Notes: generated from the letters alone by a model not told the origin. A DNA stretch of 36,807 nucleotides from Bacteroidia bacterium (GCA_026391315.1 JAPLDT010000110.1:1-36807), one strand, 5' to 3'; counted from the stretch's first letter, positions 16,787 to 25,045 are shown. Translations and numbers: made by a program.

Positions 16787-17692
16787 TCAAAAAACCTTCT
16801 GCTGCATAATCACATCATACTTCCCTGAGTTGGCTGGGTCGCATTCGGTTAAAACTGTCATGATGCGGCTTTTTTCATCGGTAGAACCTTTGGAAAAGAT
16901 GTTGACGATCTCGTCAGACTTAGCATCAAAGAAAATACGGTTAATGTAGGTATCTGGCCGTGCCCGGTATACTTTTTGCATGTTTTTCAAGGCATCGGCA
17001 ATTTCGCCACGGCCAATATCAGGCTTTTCCGACATCACATCCAATCCGAGACGGTGGTAACGGTACATCAGATCCCTGAATGGGCTGTAGGCCTTGTTGG
17101 TAACGTTATCCACCAGCCAGAAACGGTTGTTGTTCCCTTCAAAGGCCCGCCATCCTTTTTCCCTTGAATTCTGAGCCTTGTTGACGATATCCTTTGCCCG
17201 CTGAAAAAAGGGAGTTCCTCCCATCGGGGAAAAAGTGTCGTAATCAAAACCAAGAATGATATAGGCATAATAGGCCAAAATATTGGTCAGGGCATTGGTA
17301 TTGGAGGTTTCGCTGAATTCGAGCGGTTGAAACTCGACATACCGCACGTCAAAATCATTGTCTTTGATGTTGAGAATAGGTGTCTGGTAGGAAGAGTTGA
17401 AAACAGGCCGGTTTAACTGAACCTGCATGGTTCCTTTGAACTCGTCTGACCCTATCTGATCGGTTATTTGAATGAAGATGGTGCAGACAATACGCTCATC
17501 TAAGGCAAATTGATTATCCGTCCATTTCCTGGTGTTCATGAATTCGGAGATGTCGTTCCGCATGGTTTGAAAGATCTCCTTATAGGTGCCTTCAATGCGC
17601 GAACTGGAGACACTGACGTTGCACTGCAACTCCTGGGCTGAGAGCTGAAACAGGGAAAGGCACAAAATAGCAGAGAGAAGCGTACGGCGCAT
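16787..17692 (-). CDS. porD: DUF4835 family protein, PorD (type IX secretion-associated)
   Basis: This 301-residue secreted protein (signal peptide MRRTLLSAILCLSLFQLSAQ) has the DUF4835 pattern: NVSVSSSRIEGT near the mature N-terminus, then RKWTDNQF, LNRPVFNSSYQTPILN and ILAYYAYIILGFDYDTFS. Members are annotated as PorD and tied to the type IX secretion system, although their exact role is unclear. The start is the ATG at 17690-17692; an upstream TTG at 17698 is less likely. It lies between coaBC and recN, as in many Bacteroidota, but is separated from both by repeat-rich gaps of 221 and 370 bp. Confidence 0.87.
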   Translation of the reverse strand: MRRTLLSAILCLSLFQLSAQELQCNVSVSSSRIEGTYKEIFQTMRNDISEFMNTRKWTDNQFALDERIVCTIFIQITDQIGSDEFKGTMQVQLNRPVFNSSYQTPILNIKDNDFDVRYVEFQPLEFSETSNTNALTNILAYYAYIILGFDYDTFSPMGGTPFFQRAKDIVNKAQNSREKGWRAFEGNNNRFWLVDNVTNKAYSPFRDLMYRYHRLGLDVMSEKPDIGRGEIADALKNMQKVYRARPDTYINRIFFDAKSDEIVNIFSKGSTDEKSRIMTVLTECDPANSGKYDVIMQQKVF

Positions 17693-17818
17693 ATGCAATA
17701 AAATGTTTCCTAAAAATAGACATTCTATTCAAATTGCGAGGGGTAATCTATGGCAAATTCTTCAATGCCACTTGTAGGCAGTTACTGACAATAAATTATT
17801 GCGACCAATCCTCTTTCG

Positions 17819-17911
17819 GGTCCTTTGTGTGACCCTTTGTGCCCATTTGTGGTTAGATTCTTAAAATTCACCGCAAAGGACACAAAGGATTACACAAAGT
17901 ATACACTAAGG
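17819..17911. repeat. Intergenic CACAAAGG-type inverted repeat, copy 3
   Basis: TCCTTTGTG and CCCTTTGTG lie on the left; CGCAAAGGA, CACAAAGGA and ACACAAAG lie on the right. The element ends 3 bp before the coaBC stop codon. It is the best preserved of the three copies in this window. Confidence 0.75.
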
Positions 17912-17913
17912 AA

Positions 17914-18597
17914 TTAAGTATGGAGTGCACGATCCATCTCAAAGATCTTATTGACAATATCAACAGCCACCTCCTGTTTTGATTTCAAAGGATAGTTGAA
18001 AACCTGACCATCCCTGGTAAGGATGGATATCTTGTTGGTATCGAAACCGAAGCCCGCACCCTCTTCTTTCAAAGAGTTCAGGACGATTATGTCGAGATTT
18101 TTAGATTTCAGCTTGGAAAAGGCATTCTCCATTTCATTCTGGCTCTCCAGTGCGAACCCGACCAAAAGCTGGTGCGGTTTCTTCAGCTTGCCCAGTTCGG
18201 CTGCTATATCCTTGTTGGGACGAAGCTCCAGGATCATATTACCCTGGGTTCGTTTGATCTTCTCCTTTGAAATCTTCAACGGGGCATAATCAGCAACGGC
18301 AGCAGTCATGATGGCACCGTCACAGTAGTCAAAATACTGCAAACAAGCAGCATACATCTCATCCGCAGAAGTTACATCGATTCTTTGAATAGAAGGATGG
18401 ATCGTTTTAAGTTGAACGGGCCCGCAGACCAGAATTACCTTTGCACCGACAGTTGCCAATTGCTCGGCGATAGCAAAGCCCATCTTCCCGGTCGAGTAAT
18501 TACCGATAAAACGAACCGGATCAATTTTTTCGTGGGTTGGACCGGCGGTGATAAGGTAGGTTTTGTTCAGAGAATTATTTTTTGGAAAAAAACTGTT
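17914..18597 (-). pseudogene. coaBC: Phosphopantothenate-cysteine ligase (CoaB) half of coaBC, frameshifted
   Basis: In the frame ending at 17914 the translated sequence contains NKTYLITAGPTHEKIDPVRF followed by IGNYSTGKMGFAIAEQL, the start of the CoaB domain, then AAVADYAP and KLKKPHQLLVGFALES. CoaB joins cysteine to phosphopantothenate using CTP. The only in-frame ATG (about 18483) lies inside the conserved STGKMG, too late for a working enzyme. The frame stays open upstream to about 18597, where it runs alongside the CoaC half. Deleting one base in the T7 run (18586-18592) or the A6 run (18578-18583) of the coding strand would fuse the two. I read this as one gene with a one-base sequence error or a recent mutation. 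Confidence 0.8.
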
Positions 18598-19126
18598 CGA
18601 TGGCTTTCAATATCACTTCGGGCTCCTCCATCCGTCCTTTCCCAATCAGTCCGCTGGCAAGCTCGCCGCTGGCCGGCTCGATGATGCTATTCCCGAAGGC
18701 TTTCAATTTGCGGAGATTCTCCTGCATGGCAGGATGTTCAAACATATCCAGATCCATTGCCGGGGCAACAATCACCGGACATTTGGCCGAGAGATATGTT
18801 GTGGTAACCAGGTTGTCGCACAAGCCATTGGCCATTTTTCCAATGGTTGAAGCCGTGGCCGGTGCTACAACAAAAAGTTCTGCCCACTGTCCCAAATCGA
18901 CATGACTATTCCAGGAACCGCTTGATTTGGCGAAAAAATCGCTCAAAACCGGCTTTCCCGATAGGGTTGAAAATGTAAGTGGTGTAACAAATTCTTTGGC
19001 TGCTTCGGTCATCAAAACCTGCACCTCGGCTCCGGCTTTCATCAGGCCCCGCAACAAATACACCGCCTTGTAGGCAGCGATACTGCCCGTCACACAGAGA
19101 ACAACTTTCTTCCCTCTCAGCGGCAT
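18575..19126 (-). CDS. coaBC: Phosphopantothenoylcysteine decarboxylase (CoaC) half of coaBC
   Basis: This half decarboxylates phosphopantothenoylcysteine in coenzyme A synthesis, using FMN. It shows KKVVLCVTGSIAAYKA at the N-terminus, the catalytic-histidine segment NSHVDLGQWAELFVVAPATA, and PAMDLDMFEHPAMQENL containing the PxMNxxMW-like motif. PASGELASGLIGKGRM follows. It ends at a TAA immediately after an A6 run, where a full-length CoaBC of about 400 residues should continue into CoaB. The gene lies 30 bp downstream of rpoZ. Both domains are normally essential, which makes a true loss unlikely. Confidence 0.9.
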   Translation of the reverse strand: MPLRGKKVVLCVTGSIAAYKAVYLLRGLMKAGAEVQVLMTEAAKEFVTPLTFSTLSGKPVLSDFFAKSSGSWNSHVDLGQWAELFVVAPATASTIGKMANGLCDNLVTTTYLSAKCPVIVAPAMDLDMFEHPAMQENLRKLKAFGNSIIEPASGELASGLIGKGRMEEPEVILKAIEQFFSKK

Positions 19127-19156
19127 GATGAAGCAGTTTAAATCAAGCTCAAAAAA

Positions 19157-19483
19157 TTATTTTTTCTCCTTAGCAGGATTTCGGTAGTAAATCAAACCAT
19201 CTTTGAACTCTTCGTAAGCAATCAGGACCGGTTTGGAGAGTCTTTCGTAGTAACGTGAAATTTCAATTTGTTCGCGATTTTCGAAAACCTCTTCGAGGTT
19301 ATCCGAATAGGAAGCAAACTCCTGCAACTTCTGATTCAACTCCTCTTTTACCTCGGCATTGATCTGATTGGCCCTTTTGGCAATGACCATCAATGATTCG
19401 TAAATATTATCCGTTGTTGAATCCAACTCACTCAGGTTGCGTGGAACAGTGGTTGAAGCCGCTTTTACTTTTCTGTAATCCAT
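19157..19483 (-). CDS. rpoZ: RNA polymerase omega subunit, Bacteroidota type
   Basis: The 108-residue protein has MDYRKVKAASTTVPRNLSEL, then NIYESLMVIAKRANQI, the omega-fold helix that clamps the beta' subunit. The C-terminal half, with RYYERLSKPVLIAYEEFKDG, is the extended form found in this phylum. It lies 9 bp after bamD and 30 bp before coaBC, in the order seen in other Bacteroidota. Omega assists assembly and stability of RNA polymerase. Confidence 0.9.
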   Translation of the reverse strand: MDYRKVKAASTTVPRNLSELDSTTDNIYESLMVIAKRANQINAEVKEELNQKLQEFASYSDNLEEVFENREQIEISRYYERLSKPVLIAYEEFKDGLIYYRNPAKEKK

Positions 19484-19492
19484 AATTATATG

Positions 19493-20308
19493 CTATTTTT
19501 TTACTTCTTCGTCTTTTAAATTCATCATCTTCTTTGTATTGGCAAAGAACCGGTCTGCTTCCTTACGGAATTTACTGTTGGGAAATTCATCGACAAACGT
19601 GTAGTATTCATCCAGTTCTGAATTCAAACGTTCGCGTTTTTTCTCTTCAATACTGTTTTCGCCCAAAAGATATTTTGATTTCAAAAGGTAAAACATCAAC
19701 TCCTCACGGTATTTGGAGTCGGGATACTCTTTCAAACTGTTTGTCAGGGAGATAACCGATGCGCGGTAGTCGCCCAGATCGTAATACAGGCGTCCGTTCA
19801 TGTAGGATTTGTACACCAACTTTTCGCGCAGTTCTTCAATCAGCTTGTTGGCATCTGCCACTTTGGAACTTGATGGGAAAATATTGATGAAAAGCTGCAG
19901 GGCATCGATCGCATCCTGCGTTGTTTTCTGATCCAGACGAGGCGTTGGTGAATCCAGGTAGTAACAATATCCTACCATGTACTGCGACTCTTCTGCAAAA
20001 CTGCTGCGAGGAAACTCCTTGATCAACTGTCTGAAGTAGTGTCCGGCCATCAGATAATCATGTTGACCGAAGTTACTTTTAGCCAGATAATAGTAAACCT
20101 GATCGGAACGGTTGGTTCCTCTGTAAATGTTTACCAGCTCAGCATAGAGCTGCGAAGATTTGGTATAATCCTTTTTGTCGTAAAATTCACGGGCTTTCTT
20201 GAGTTTATACTCATAGTCCGTGCTTTTGACTATCTTCTGATACTCTCCACAAGATGAGGCGATTAATAAAACGCCAACAACAAAATATGCTCTCACATTC
20301 CGAATCAT
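19493..20308 (-). CDS. bamD: Outer-membrane assembly lipoprotein BamD
   Basis: BamD is the TPR lipoprotein of the beta-barrel assembly machinery, on the periplasmic face of the outer membrane. The 271-residue product has a lipoprotein signal with the lipidated Cys20 (LLIASSC), then TPR-like repeats: KKAREFYDKKDYTKSSQLYAE, YYLAKSNFGQHDYLMAGHYF and RLYYDLGDYRASVISLTNSL. A perfect minus-strand -7 box TATCTTTG lies at 20313-20320, only 4 bp before the ATG, so the mRNA would start at or very near the start codon. It heads the rpoZ-coaBC-porD-recN block. Confidence 0.9.
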   Translation of the reverse strand: MIRNVRAYFVVGVLLIASSCGEYQKIVKSTDYEYKLKKAREFYDKKDYTKSSQLYAELVNIYRGTNRSDQVYYYLAKSNFGQHDYLMAGHYFRQLIKEFPRSSFAEESQYMVGYCYYLDSPTPRLDQKTTQDAIDALQLFINIFPSSSKVADANKLIEELREKLVYKSYMNGRLYYDLGDYRASVISLTNSLKEYPDSKYREELMFYLLKSKYLLGENSIEEKKRERLNSELDEYYTFVDEFPNSKFRKEADRFFANTKKMMNLKDEEVKK

Positions 20309-20430
20309 GGTGCAAAGATAAGTTTTTTCTCCATTAATAGAATAAGTAACAACTCTTTTGCGGCTTAAGAAAGGTTAAAACCAATGTGCTTTTGCATTTA
20401 TCCCTTTTCAGAATTAGGATGACTTTCTTT

Positions 20431-20462
20431 CTTGTTGAAACCCAAAATAATTTTTAGATTTG
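20431..20462 (+). promoter_or_regulatory. Promoter of the alpha-oxoamine synthase gene
   Basis: CTTG at 20431-20434 (consensus TTTG), a 20-bp spacer and a perfect TAGATTTG at 20455-20462 match the Bacteroidota -33/-7 promoter. The transcript would start near 20469, so the TTG at 20432 cannot be the start codon. The GTG at 20507 is favoured instead. Confidence 0.7.
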
Positions 20463-20506
20463 CAGGCTCTCAAAAACATTTGCAATACTACATAAAGTTT
20501 ACTACC

Positions 20507-21751
20507 GTGGATATATTTGAAAAAATTAAAACTGATAAGGGAAACCTGGGTCAGTACCAGAAAGAAGCACATGGCTATTTTTCCTTTCCAAAACTGGAAG
20601 GAGAAATAGGACCGAGAATGAAATTTCGTGGAAGAGAGGTTCTTAACTGGAGCTTAAACAACTATTGCGGACTGGCTAATCACCCGGAAGTACGCCAGGC
20701 AGACGCCGAAGCTACTGCACAATACGGACTTGCGTACCCAATGGGTGCCCGTATGATGTCGGGACAAACCAGTAAACACGAAGAACTGGAAAAACAACTG
20801 GCAGCTTTCGAAGGCAAAGAAGATGCATTTTTACTCAATTATGGATACCAGGGGATGATCTCCATTATTGATGCCATGTGCAACAGAAATGATGTAATTG
20901 TCTATGATGCGGAAGCGCACGCCTGTATTCTGGATGGTGTCCGTTTGCACATGGGCAAAAGGTTTGTTTTTCAGCACAACGACATGGATAGCTTGCGTAA
21001 GCAACTTGGACATGCGACTACTTTGGTTCAAAAAACGGGAGGCGGTATCCTGGTCATCACTGAAGGAGTATTTGGCATGGCCGGAGACCTGGGGCAACTG
21101 GATAAAATTGCAGAAATGAAAAGTGAATTCAGTTTCCGTCTTCTGGTGGACGATGCGCATGGATTTGGAACCATGGGAGCTACCGGGGCAGGTACTGGCG
21201 AACACTTCGGTGTTCAGGATCAGATCGACATGTACTTTGGCACCTTTGCCAAATCAATGGCTGGTATTGGCGCCTTTCTCGCTGCCAAAGAAGAGGTTTG
21301 CGACTTCCTTCGCTACAACATGCGTTCACAAATCTTTGCCAAGTCACTGCCCATCGCCATGGTTATTGGCTTAATGAAAAGGCTCGAACTGATCAAAACT
21401 CAACCTCAGATACGCGAAAACTTATGGATCATTGTTGATGCTCTTCAAAAGGGTTTGAGAGCCGAAAATTTCGAACTTGGTGTGACCAACTCACCTGTAA
21501 CGCCTGTTTATCTTTCAGGAAGTGTTCCGGAAGGCACCAATGTAATCATGGACCTGAGAGAAAACTACAACATATTCTGCTCAATCGTTATCTATCCGGT
21601 GATTCCAAAAGGACAGCTGCTGCTGAGACTAATCCCGACTTCTTCACATACGCTGGAAGATGTGGAATATACCATCAAAGCATTCTCCGAAGTGCGTAAA
21701 AAACTGGAAGCAGGCAAATATGTTGCCTCAAAGATCGCTCAGATATCATAA
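20507..21751 (+). CDS. Alpha-oxoamine synthase (PLP), sphingolipid- or capnine-type acyltransferase family
   Basis: The family joins an acyl thioester to an amino acid with loss of CO2 (serine palmitoyltransferase, cysteate acyltransferase, KBL, BioF). From the GTG at 20507 the product has 414 residues. Asp216 and His218 of VDDAHG and the PLP lysine Lys249 in FGTFAKSMAGIG are present. The GYFSFPKLEGEIGPRMKF lead-in and LNNYCGLANHPEVR mark a Bacteroidota subgroup distinct from E. coli KBL and BioF. Making a 3-keto sphingoid base or 3-ketocapnine is the likely role, but the substrate (serine, cysteate or glycine) is not settled. No lipid genes adjoin it. The last six codons lie in the palindromic terminator. 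Confidence 0.85.
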   Translation: MDIFEKIKTDKGNLGQYQKEAHGYFSFPKLEGEIGPRMKFRGREVLNWSLNNYCGLANHPEVRQADAEATAQYGLAYPMGARMMSGQTSKHEELEKQLAAFEGKEDAFLLNYGYQGMISIIDAMCNRNDVIVYDAEAHACILDGVRLHMGKRFVFQHNDMDSLRKQLGHATTLVQKTGGGILVITEGVFGMAGDLGQLDKIAEMKSEFSFRLLVDDAHGFGTMGATGAGTGEHFGVQDQIDMYFGTFAKSMAGIGAFLAAKEEVCDFLRYNMRSQIFAKSLPIAMVIGLMKRLELIKTQPQIRENLWIIVDALQKGLRAENFELGVTNSPVTPVYLSGSVPEGTNVIMDLRENYNIFCSIVIYPVIPKGQLLLRLIPTSSHTLEDVEYTIKAFSEVRKKLEAGKYVASKIAQIS

Positions 21752-21798
21752 AAAAAACCGCGTTTAGCGGTTTTTTTTATGATATCTGAGCGATCTTT
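21730..21798. terminator. Bidirectional terminator, perfect 32-bp palindrome reaching into both genes
   Basis: The arms 21730-21761 and 21767-21798 are exact reverse complements around a 5-base loop (GTTTA). The central A8-CCGC / GCGG-T8 part is a classic two-way intrinsic terminator. The outer 20 bp are the last codons of both convergent genes, so each encodes KIAQIS and a TAA stop. Confidence 0.95.
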
Positions 21799-22424
21799 TC
21801 GATGTAGATATTCCTGAATTGAATTTTCGACCCTTCAGCCTGCAGGCCGATACTGCCTTTGGTCATTGAACATTTTACCGCGGTGTTTTGCAGCAATCCG
21901 TTTACTTTGATCTCCACAGTACTGCCTTTGCAAGTGATGTCATAACTGTTCCATTCTCCGGCTTTTGTTTCGTTCGATGGATGCAGTTTTACGGCAATTG
22001 GTTTCACTTTCTCGGTTCCGACATAGGTGCTATCACCAACGGTTGCACTTTCACCGGCAGCATTCACGATAAAATCACCGGCACTGTTGTATTTCAACTG
22101 ACACTGGTAATGCAAAGGCCATTGTTTGTCGGGACCATTGGTATGGACAAAGACTCCACTGTTCGTAGGTTTTTCGGGATAACACCACTCCACATGCAGA
22201 TGGTAATTTGAATACTCCTTTTTCGTCCGAAGGTATCCCATTGGAACACCAGGTGTTTCGATCACACCATTTTTGACGTAAAAGAATTTTTCGGGGGCAA
22301 TGGAAGGATCATTTACCCAGATGGTCCAACCCTTCAGGTCTTTGCCATTGAACAAGGATTCTTTCTTTTGGGCAAAACCCGCGATGGAGACAAAAAGCAA
22401 AACGACAACAAGGATATTTTTCAT
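21777..22424 (-). CDS. DUF1080 (3-keto-disaccharide hydrolase family) secreted protein
   Basis: The 215-residue protein has a signal peptide (MKNILVVVLLFVSIAGFAQ) and the DUF1080 concanavalin-like fold: SLFNGKDLKGWTIW, FFYVKNGVIETPG, TKKEYSNYHLHVEWCYP, NSGVFVHTNGPDKQWPLHYQCQL, and GSIGLQAEGSKIQFRNIYIEK. Known members are periplasmic or outer-membrane enzymes acting on 3-keto sugars and other glycosides. The substrate is unknown here. The C-terminal KIAQIS lies within the shared palindrome with the upstream convergent gene, so the original C-terminus may have been overwritten. Confidence 0.88.
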   Translation of the reverse strand: MKNILVVVLLFVSIAGFAQKKESLFNGKDLKGWTIWVNDPSIAPEKFFYVKNGVIETPGVPMGYLRTKKEYSNYHLHVEWCYPEKPTNSGVFVHTNGPDKQWPLHYQCQLKYNSAGDFIVNAAGESATVGDSTYVGTEKVKPIAVKLHPSNETKAGEWNSYDITCKGSTVEIKVNGLLQNTAVKCSMTKGSIGLQAEGSKIQFRNIYIEKIAQIS

Positions 22425-22484
22425 GGGTTCATTGTTTGATCCTATAAAAGTAGGAAATATTTGAACGGGTTGCTTCGTCGTTCC

Positions 22485-23654
22485 TCAAATCTTCCCAAAC
22501 GCCTGCTCCAAATCCGAGATCAAATCCTTTTTATCTTCAACCCCAATAGATACACGGATCAGCGAATCTTTGATGCCGGCCAGTTCTCTTTCTTTGGCGG
22601 TAATGGATGAGTGAGTCATGAGTGCAGGATGTTCAATCAACGATTCAACTCCGCCAAGACTTTCAGCCAGGGTAAACAGTTTCAGGCTCTCAAGGAACAG
22701 AACTGCCTCCTTCTCCCCTCCGACAATTTCGAAAGAGATCATGCCTCCAAAACCACTGGCCTGACGAAGCCCAATTTCATATTGCGGATGACTTTTCAAT
22801 CCGGGATAATAAACCCTTGCCACTTTGGGATGATTTTCAAGATAGATGGCTATAGCCAAAGCGTTTGATTGGTGCTTTTCCATTCTCAGCGACAATGTTT
22901 TCAAACCCCTGAGTACGAGGTAACAGTCAAACGGAGAAGGTACTACCCCCAATGAATTTTGACAAAATTTGATTCTTTCATACAAAGCCTTGTCATTTAG
23001 CATGATGGCACCACCTATCACATCGCTGTGACCGGCAATATATTTGGTGATACTATGAACCACAACGTCTGCACCCAGTGCAGCCGGTTTCTGAAAATAG
23101 GGAGAAAGAAATGTATTATCAACGATCACCAGAAGTTTATGACGATGGGCAATATCAGCGATAGCCCTGATGTCACAAACTTTCAACAATGGATTGGAGG
23201 GTGACTCCAGCCACACCAATTTTGTCTGCGGCTTGATGGCATCTTCGACCAGTTTTGGCACAGAAGCGTCTACCAGAGTAACGGTGATTCCATAGTTTTC
23301 TTCCCATTGGTGAAACAATCTCTTGGTACCGCCATACAAATCATCAAAACCAATAACATGGTCACCCGGTTTCAGCAGGGCGAATAAAAGGGCAGCTTCA
23401 GCCGCCAGACCTGAGGCAAAACCCAGTCCGAAGGTTGTCTCTTCCAGCGAAGCATACCTCTGCTCCAGCGCGAACCTGGTTGGATTCTGGCTACGGGAAT
23501 ATTGGAAAAATCCCGGATTTTTAACCTCCTTGCGGGCGTAAGTAGAGGATAAATAGATTGGAGCAACAACTTCGTTTTTGCTTCCTTCCAGAAATTCTGC
23601 GCCCTCACCGACGTGAATAGCACGGGTATCGAATGAATAATCTTTGTGTGACAT
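22485..23654 (-). CDS. Cystathionine gamma-synthase / lyase family PLP enzyme
   Basis: This Cys/Met metabolism enzyme (389 residues from the ATG at 23652-23654, MSHKDYSFDTRAIHVG) belongs to fold-type I PLP enzymes. The PLP lysine is in VVHSITKYIAGHSDVIGG. The phosphate-binding FASGLAAEAALL, the YSRSQNPTR segment and VKLVWLESPSNPLL-type strand (here TKLVWLESPSNPLLKV) fit MetB/MetC/CGL. Family motifs do not separate cystathionine gamma-synthase from cystathionine gamma-lyase or methionine gamma-lyase. An extension to 23693 adds 13 unrelated residues and is rejected. A GGTTGCTTCGTCGTTCCTC repeat fragment overlaps the sequence just beyond its stop. Confidence 0.88.
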   Translation of the reverse strand: MSHKDYSFDTRAIHVGEGAEFLEGSKNEVVAPIYLSSTYARKEVKNPGFFQYSRSQNPTRFALEQRYASLEETTFGLGFASGLAAEAALLFALLKPGDHVIGFDDLYGGTKRLFHQWEENYGITVTLVDASVPKLVEDAIKPQTKLVWLESPSNPLLKVCDIRAIADIAHRHKLLVIVDNTFLSPYFQKPAALGADVVVHSITKYIAGHSDVIGGAIMLNDKALYERIKFCQNSLGVVPSPFDCYLVLRGLKTLSLRMEKHQSNALAIAIYLENHPKVARVYYPGLKSHPQYEIGLRQASGFGGMISFEIVGGEKEAVLFLESLKLFTLAESLGGVESLIEHPALMTHSSITAKERELAGIKDSLIRVSIGVEDKKDLISDLEQAFGKI

Positions 23655-23710
23655 GCTTATTAAATTTTTGTTTTTATGTGTAGTACTTGTCAAGACTGTT
23701 TAGGTTACAA

Positions 23711-23850
23711 AAATGTTTGAAGGGTTTAAAAAAGTTTGAAATGTTTGAAGGGTTAACTATTCTCACATTTCCTTTCGCCAGGCTCAATGATCGGAACTTT
23801 TCAAACATTTTAAACATCATAAACTTTTCAAACCCTTCAAACATTCTAAA
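23711..23850. repeat. TTTGAAGGG-word inverted repeat between trxB and the PLP enzyme gene
   Basis: ATGTTTGAAGGGTTT at 23713-23727 recurs inverted at 23830-23844. The pairing extends imperfectly inward through further TTTGAAATG and TTTTCAAACATTTT words. This is the same architecture as the 33- and 40-bp repeats, but less perfect. It lies directly after the trxB stop codon region. Confidence 0.7.
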
Positions 23851-23854
23851 CTTT

Positions 23855-24856
23855 TCAGTGTTTTTCGGATAGGTAGCGTTCCGCATCGATTGCCGCTTTG
23901 CAACCCGAGCCGGCCGCTGTTACGGCCTGTCTGTAGGTGGGATCCATTATGTCGCCGCAGGCAAATACCCCGTCGATATTGGTCATTGAGCTATTTCCGA
24001 TGGTTTTGATGTAGCCTACTTCATCAGTTTCGAGCTGATGTTTGAAAATACCTGAGTTTGGAACATGTCCGATGGCCAAAAAGAACCCGTCGATCGGAAC
24101 AGATACTTCTTCCTCGTTTTTCTCACCCTTGTTCTTGACGAATACAGCGCCTTCCACCACCATCTGACCAGTAAGACCCTTGGTCTGGTGTTTCCAGAGG
24201 ATTTCGATATTTTTTGTTTTAAAGACCCGGTCCTGCATCACCTTGGAGGCACGTAGCTGATCGCGGCGCACAACAAGATATACTTTACGGCACAAACCGG
24301 CCAGGTAGATCGCCTCTTCACAGGCAGTATCTCCCCCACCAACAACAGCAACATCTTTTCCACGGTAGAAGAACCCATCGCAGGTAGCGCAGGCAGAAAC
24401 TCCCGATCCGGCATATTTTTTCTCATCCGGCAAACCAAGATATTGTGCTTCGGCACCGGTAGCAATGATAACTGTTTCAGCCTCTATCACATGCAGACCA
24501 TCAATAGTAATCGTATGCACATGGCTGCCAAAATCAGCAGCAGTAGCGAGTCCCCAGCGAACATCTGTTCCAAACCGAACGGCCTGGGCTTTCAGATCTT
24601 CCATCATCACAGGTCCGGTGACCCCATCGCGGTATCCCGGAAAGTTTTCAACTTCGGTGGTGGTAGTCAATTGGCCACCAGGCTGCAGTCCCTCGTACAA
24701 AACGGGATTCAGATTGGCCCTGGAGGCATAAATGGCGGCGGTATAGCCTGCCGGCCCTGATCCAATGATCAGACATTTCACCTTTTCAGCCACTTTCTCA
24801 GGATTGATTGAAGAGCTCTTTTGGCTCTCTGTATTCATCGGTTTAAACAATTCCAT
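23855..24856 (-). CDS. trxB: Thioredoxin-disulfide reductase
   Basis: TrxB passes electrons from NADPH through FAD to thioredoxin. In the 333-residue product the FAD-binding GSGPAG is at 32-37, the redox-active Cys156-Ala-Thr-Cys159 in the NADPH domain is intact, GGGDTACEEA forms the NADPH site, and the C-terminal FACGDIMDPTYRQAVTAAGSG binds FAD. About 20 extra residues precede the usual start; internal ATG codons at residue 7 or so are alternatives. Reduced thioredoxin would also feed the APS reductase at 8996 and could act with the secreted thioredoxin-fold proteins downstream only indirectly. Confidence 0.95.
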   Translation of the reverse strand: MELFKPMNTESQKSSSINPEKVAEKVKCLIIGSGPAGYTAAIYASRANLNPVLYEGLQPGGQLTTTTEVENFPGYRDGVTGPVMMEDLKAQAVRFGTDVRWGLATAADFGSHVHTITIDGLHVIEAETVIIATGAEAQYLGLPDEKKYAGSGVSACATCDGFFYRGKDVAVVGGGDTACEEAIYLAGLCRKVYLVVRRDQLRASKVMQDRVFKTKNIEILWKHQTKGLTGQMVVEGAVFVKNKGEKNEEEVSVPIDGFFLAIGHVPNSGIFKHQLETDEVGYIKTIGNSSMTNIDGVFACGDIMDPTYRQAVTAAGSGCKAAIDAERYLSEKH

Positions 24857-24874
24857 TGCTAAATTTATTTTTTA

Positions 24875-24906
24875 CAAAATTAGCTAAATTCAATTACTAC
24901 GGCAAT
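24875..24906 (-). promoter_or_regulatory. Promoter of trxB
   Basis: On the minus strand, ATTG (24903-24906; consensus TTTG), a 20-bp spacer and a perfect TAATTTTG (24875-24882) form a Bacteroidota promoter. The leader to the ATG at 24856 would be about 12 bases. Confidence 0.65.
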
Positions 24907-25017
24907 AGTTGCTAGTGTGAATTATTCTATTTTTTCTGGTAACTTGAATATTTTGGAAAATGGATAACAGAAGCTATTTTTGAAAACGTTACCATCGCTA
25001 AATCAATAGTTAATTAA

Positions 25018-25045
25018 GGGGTGTAGCGCAGTCAGAAAGTGTATG
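25018..25045 (+). other. Possible decayed 5' fragment of a tRNA-Pro gene
   Basis: GGGGTGTAGCGCAG (25018-25031) is identical to bases 2-15 of the tRNA-Pro at 36674. The next 15 positions match at 9, including AGTGTAT against AGCGTAT. There is no anticodon arm or T arm. It could be the remnant of a tRNA duplicated by insertion of the intervening 11.6-kb region. Confidence 0.45.
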
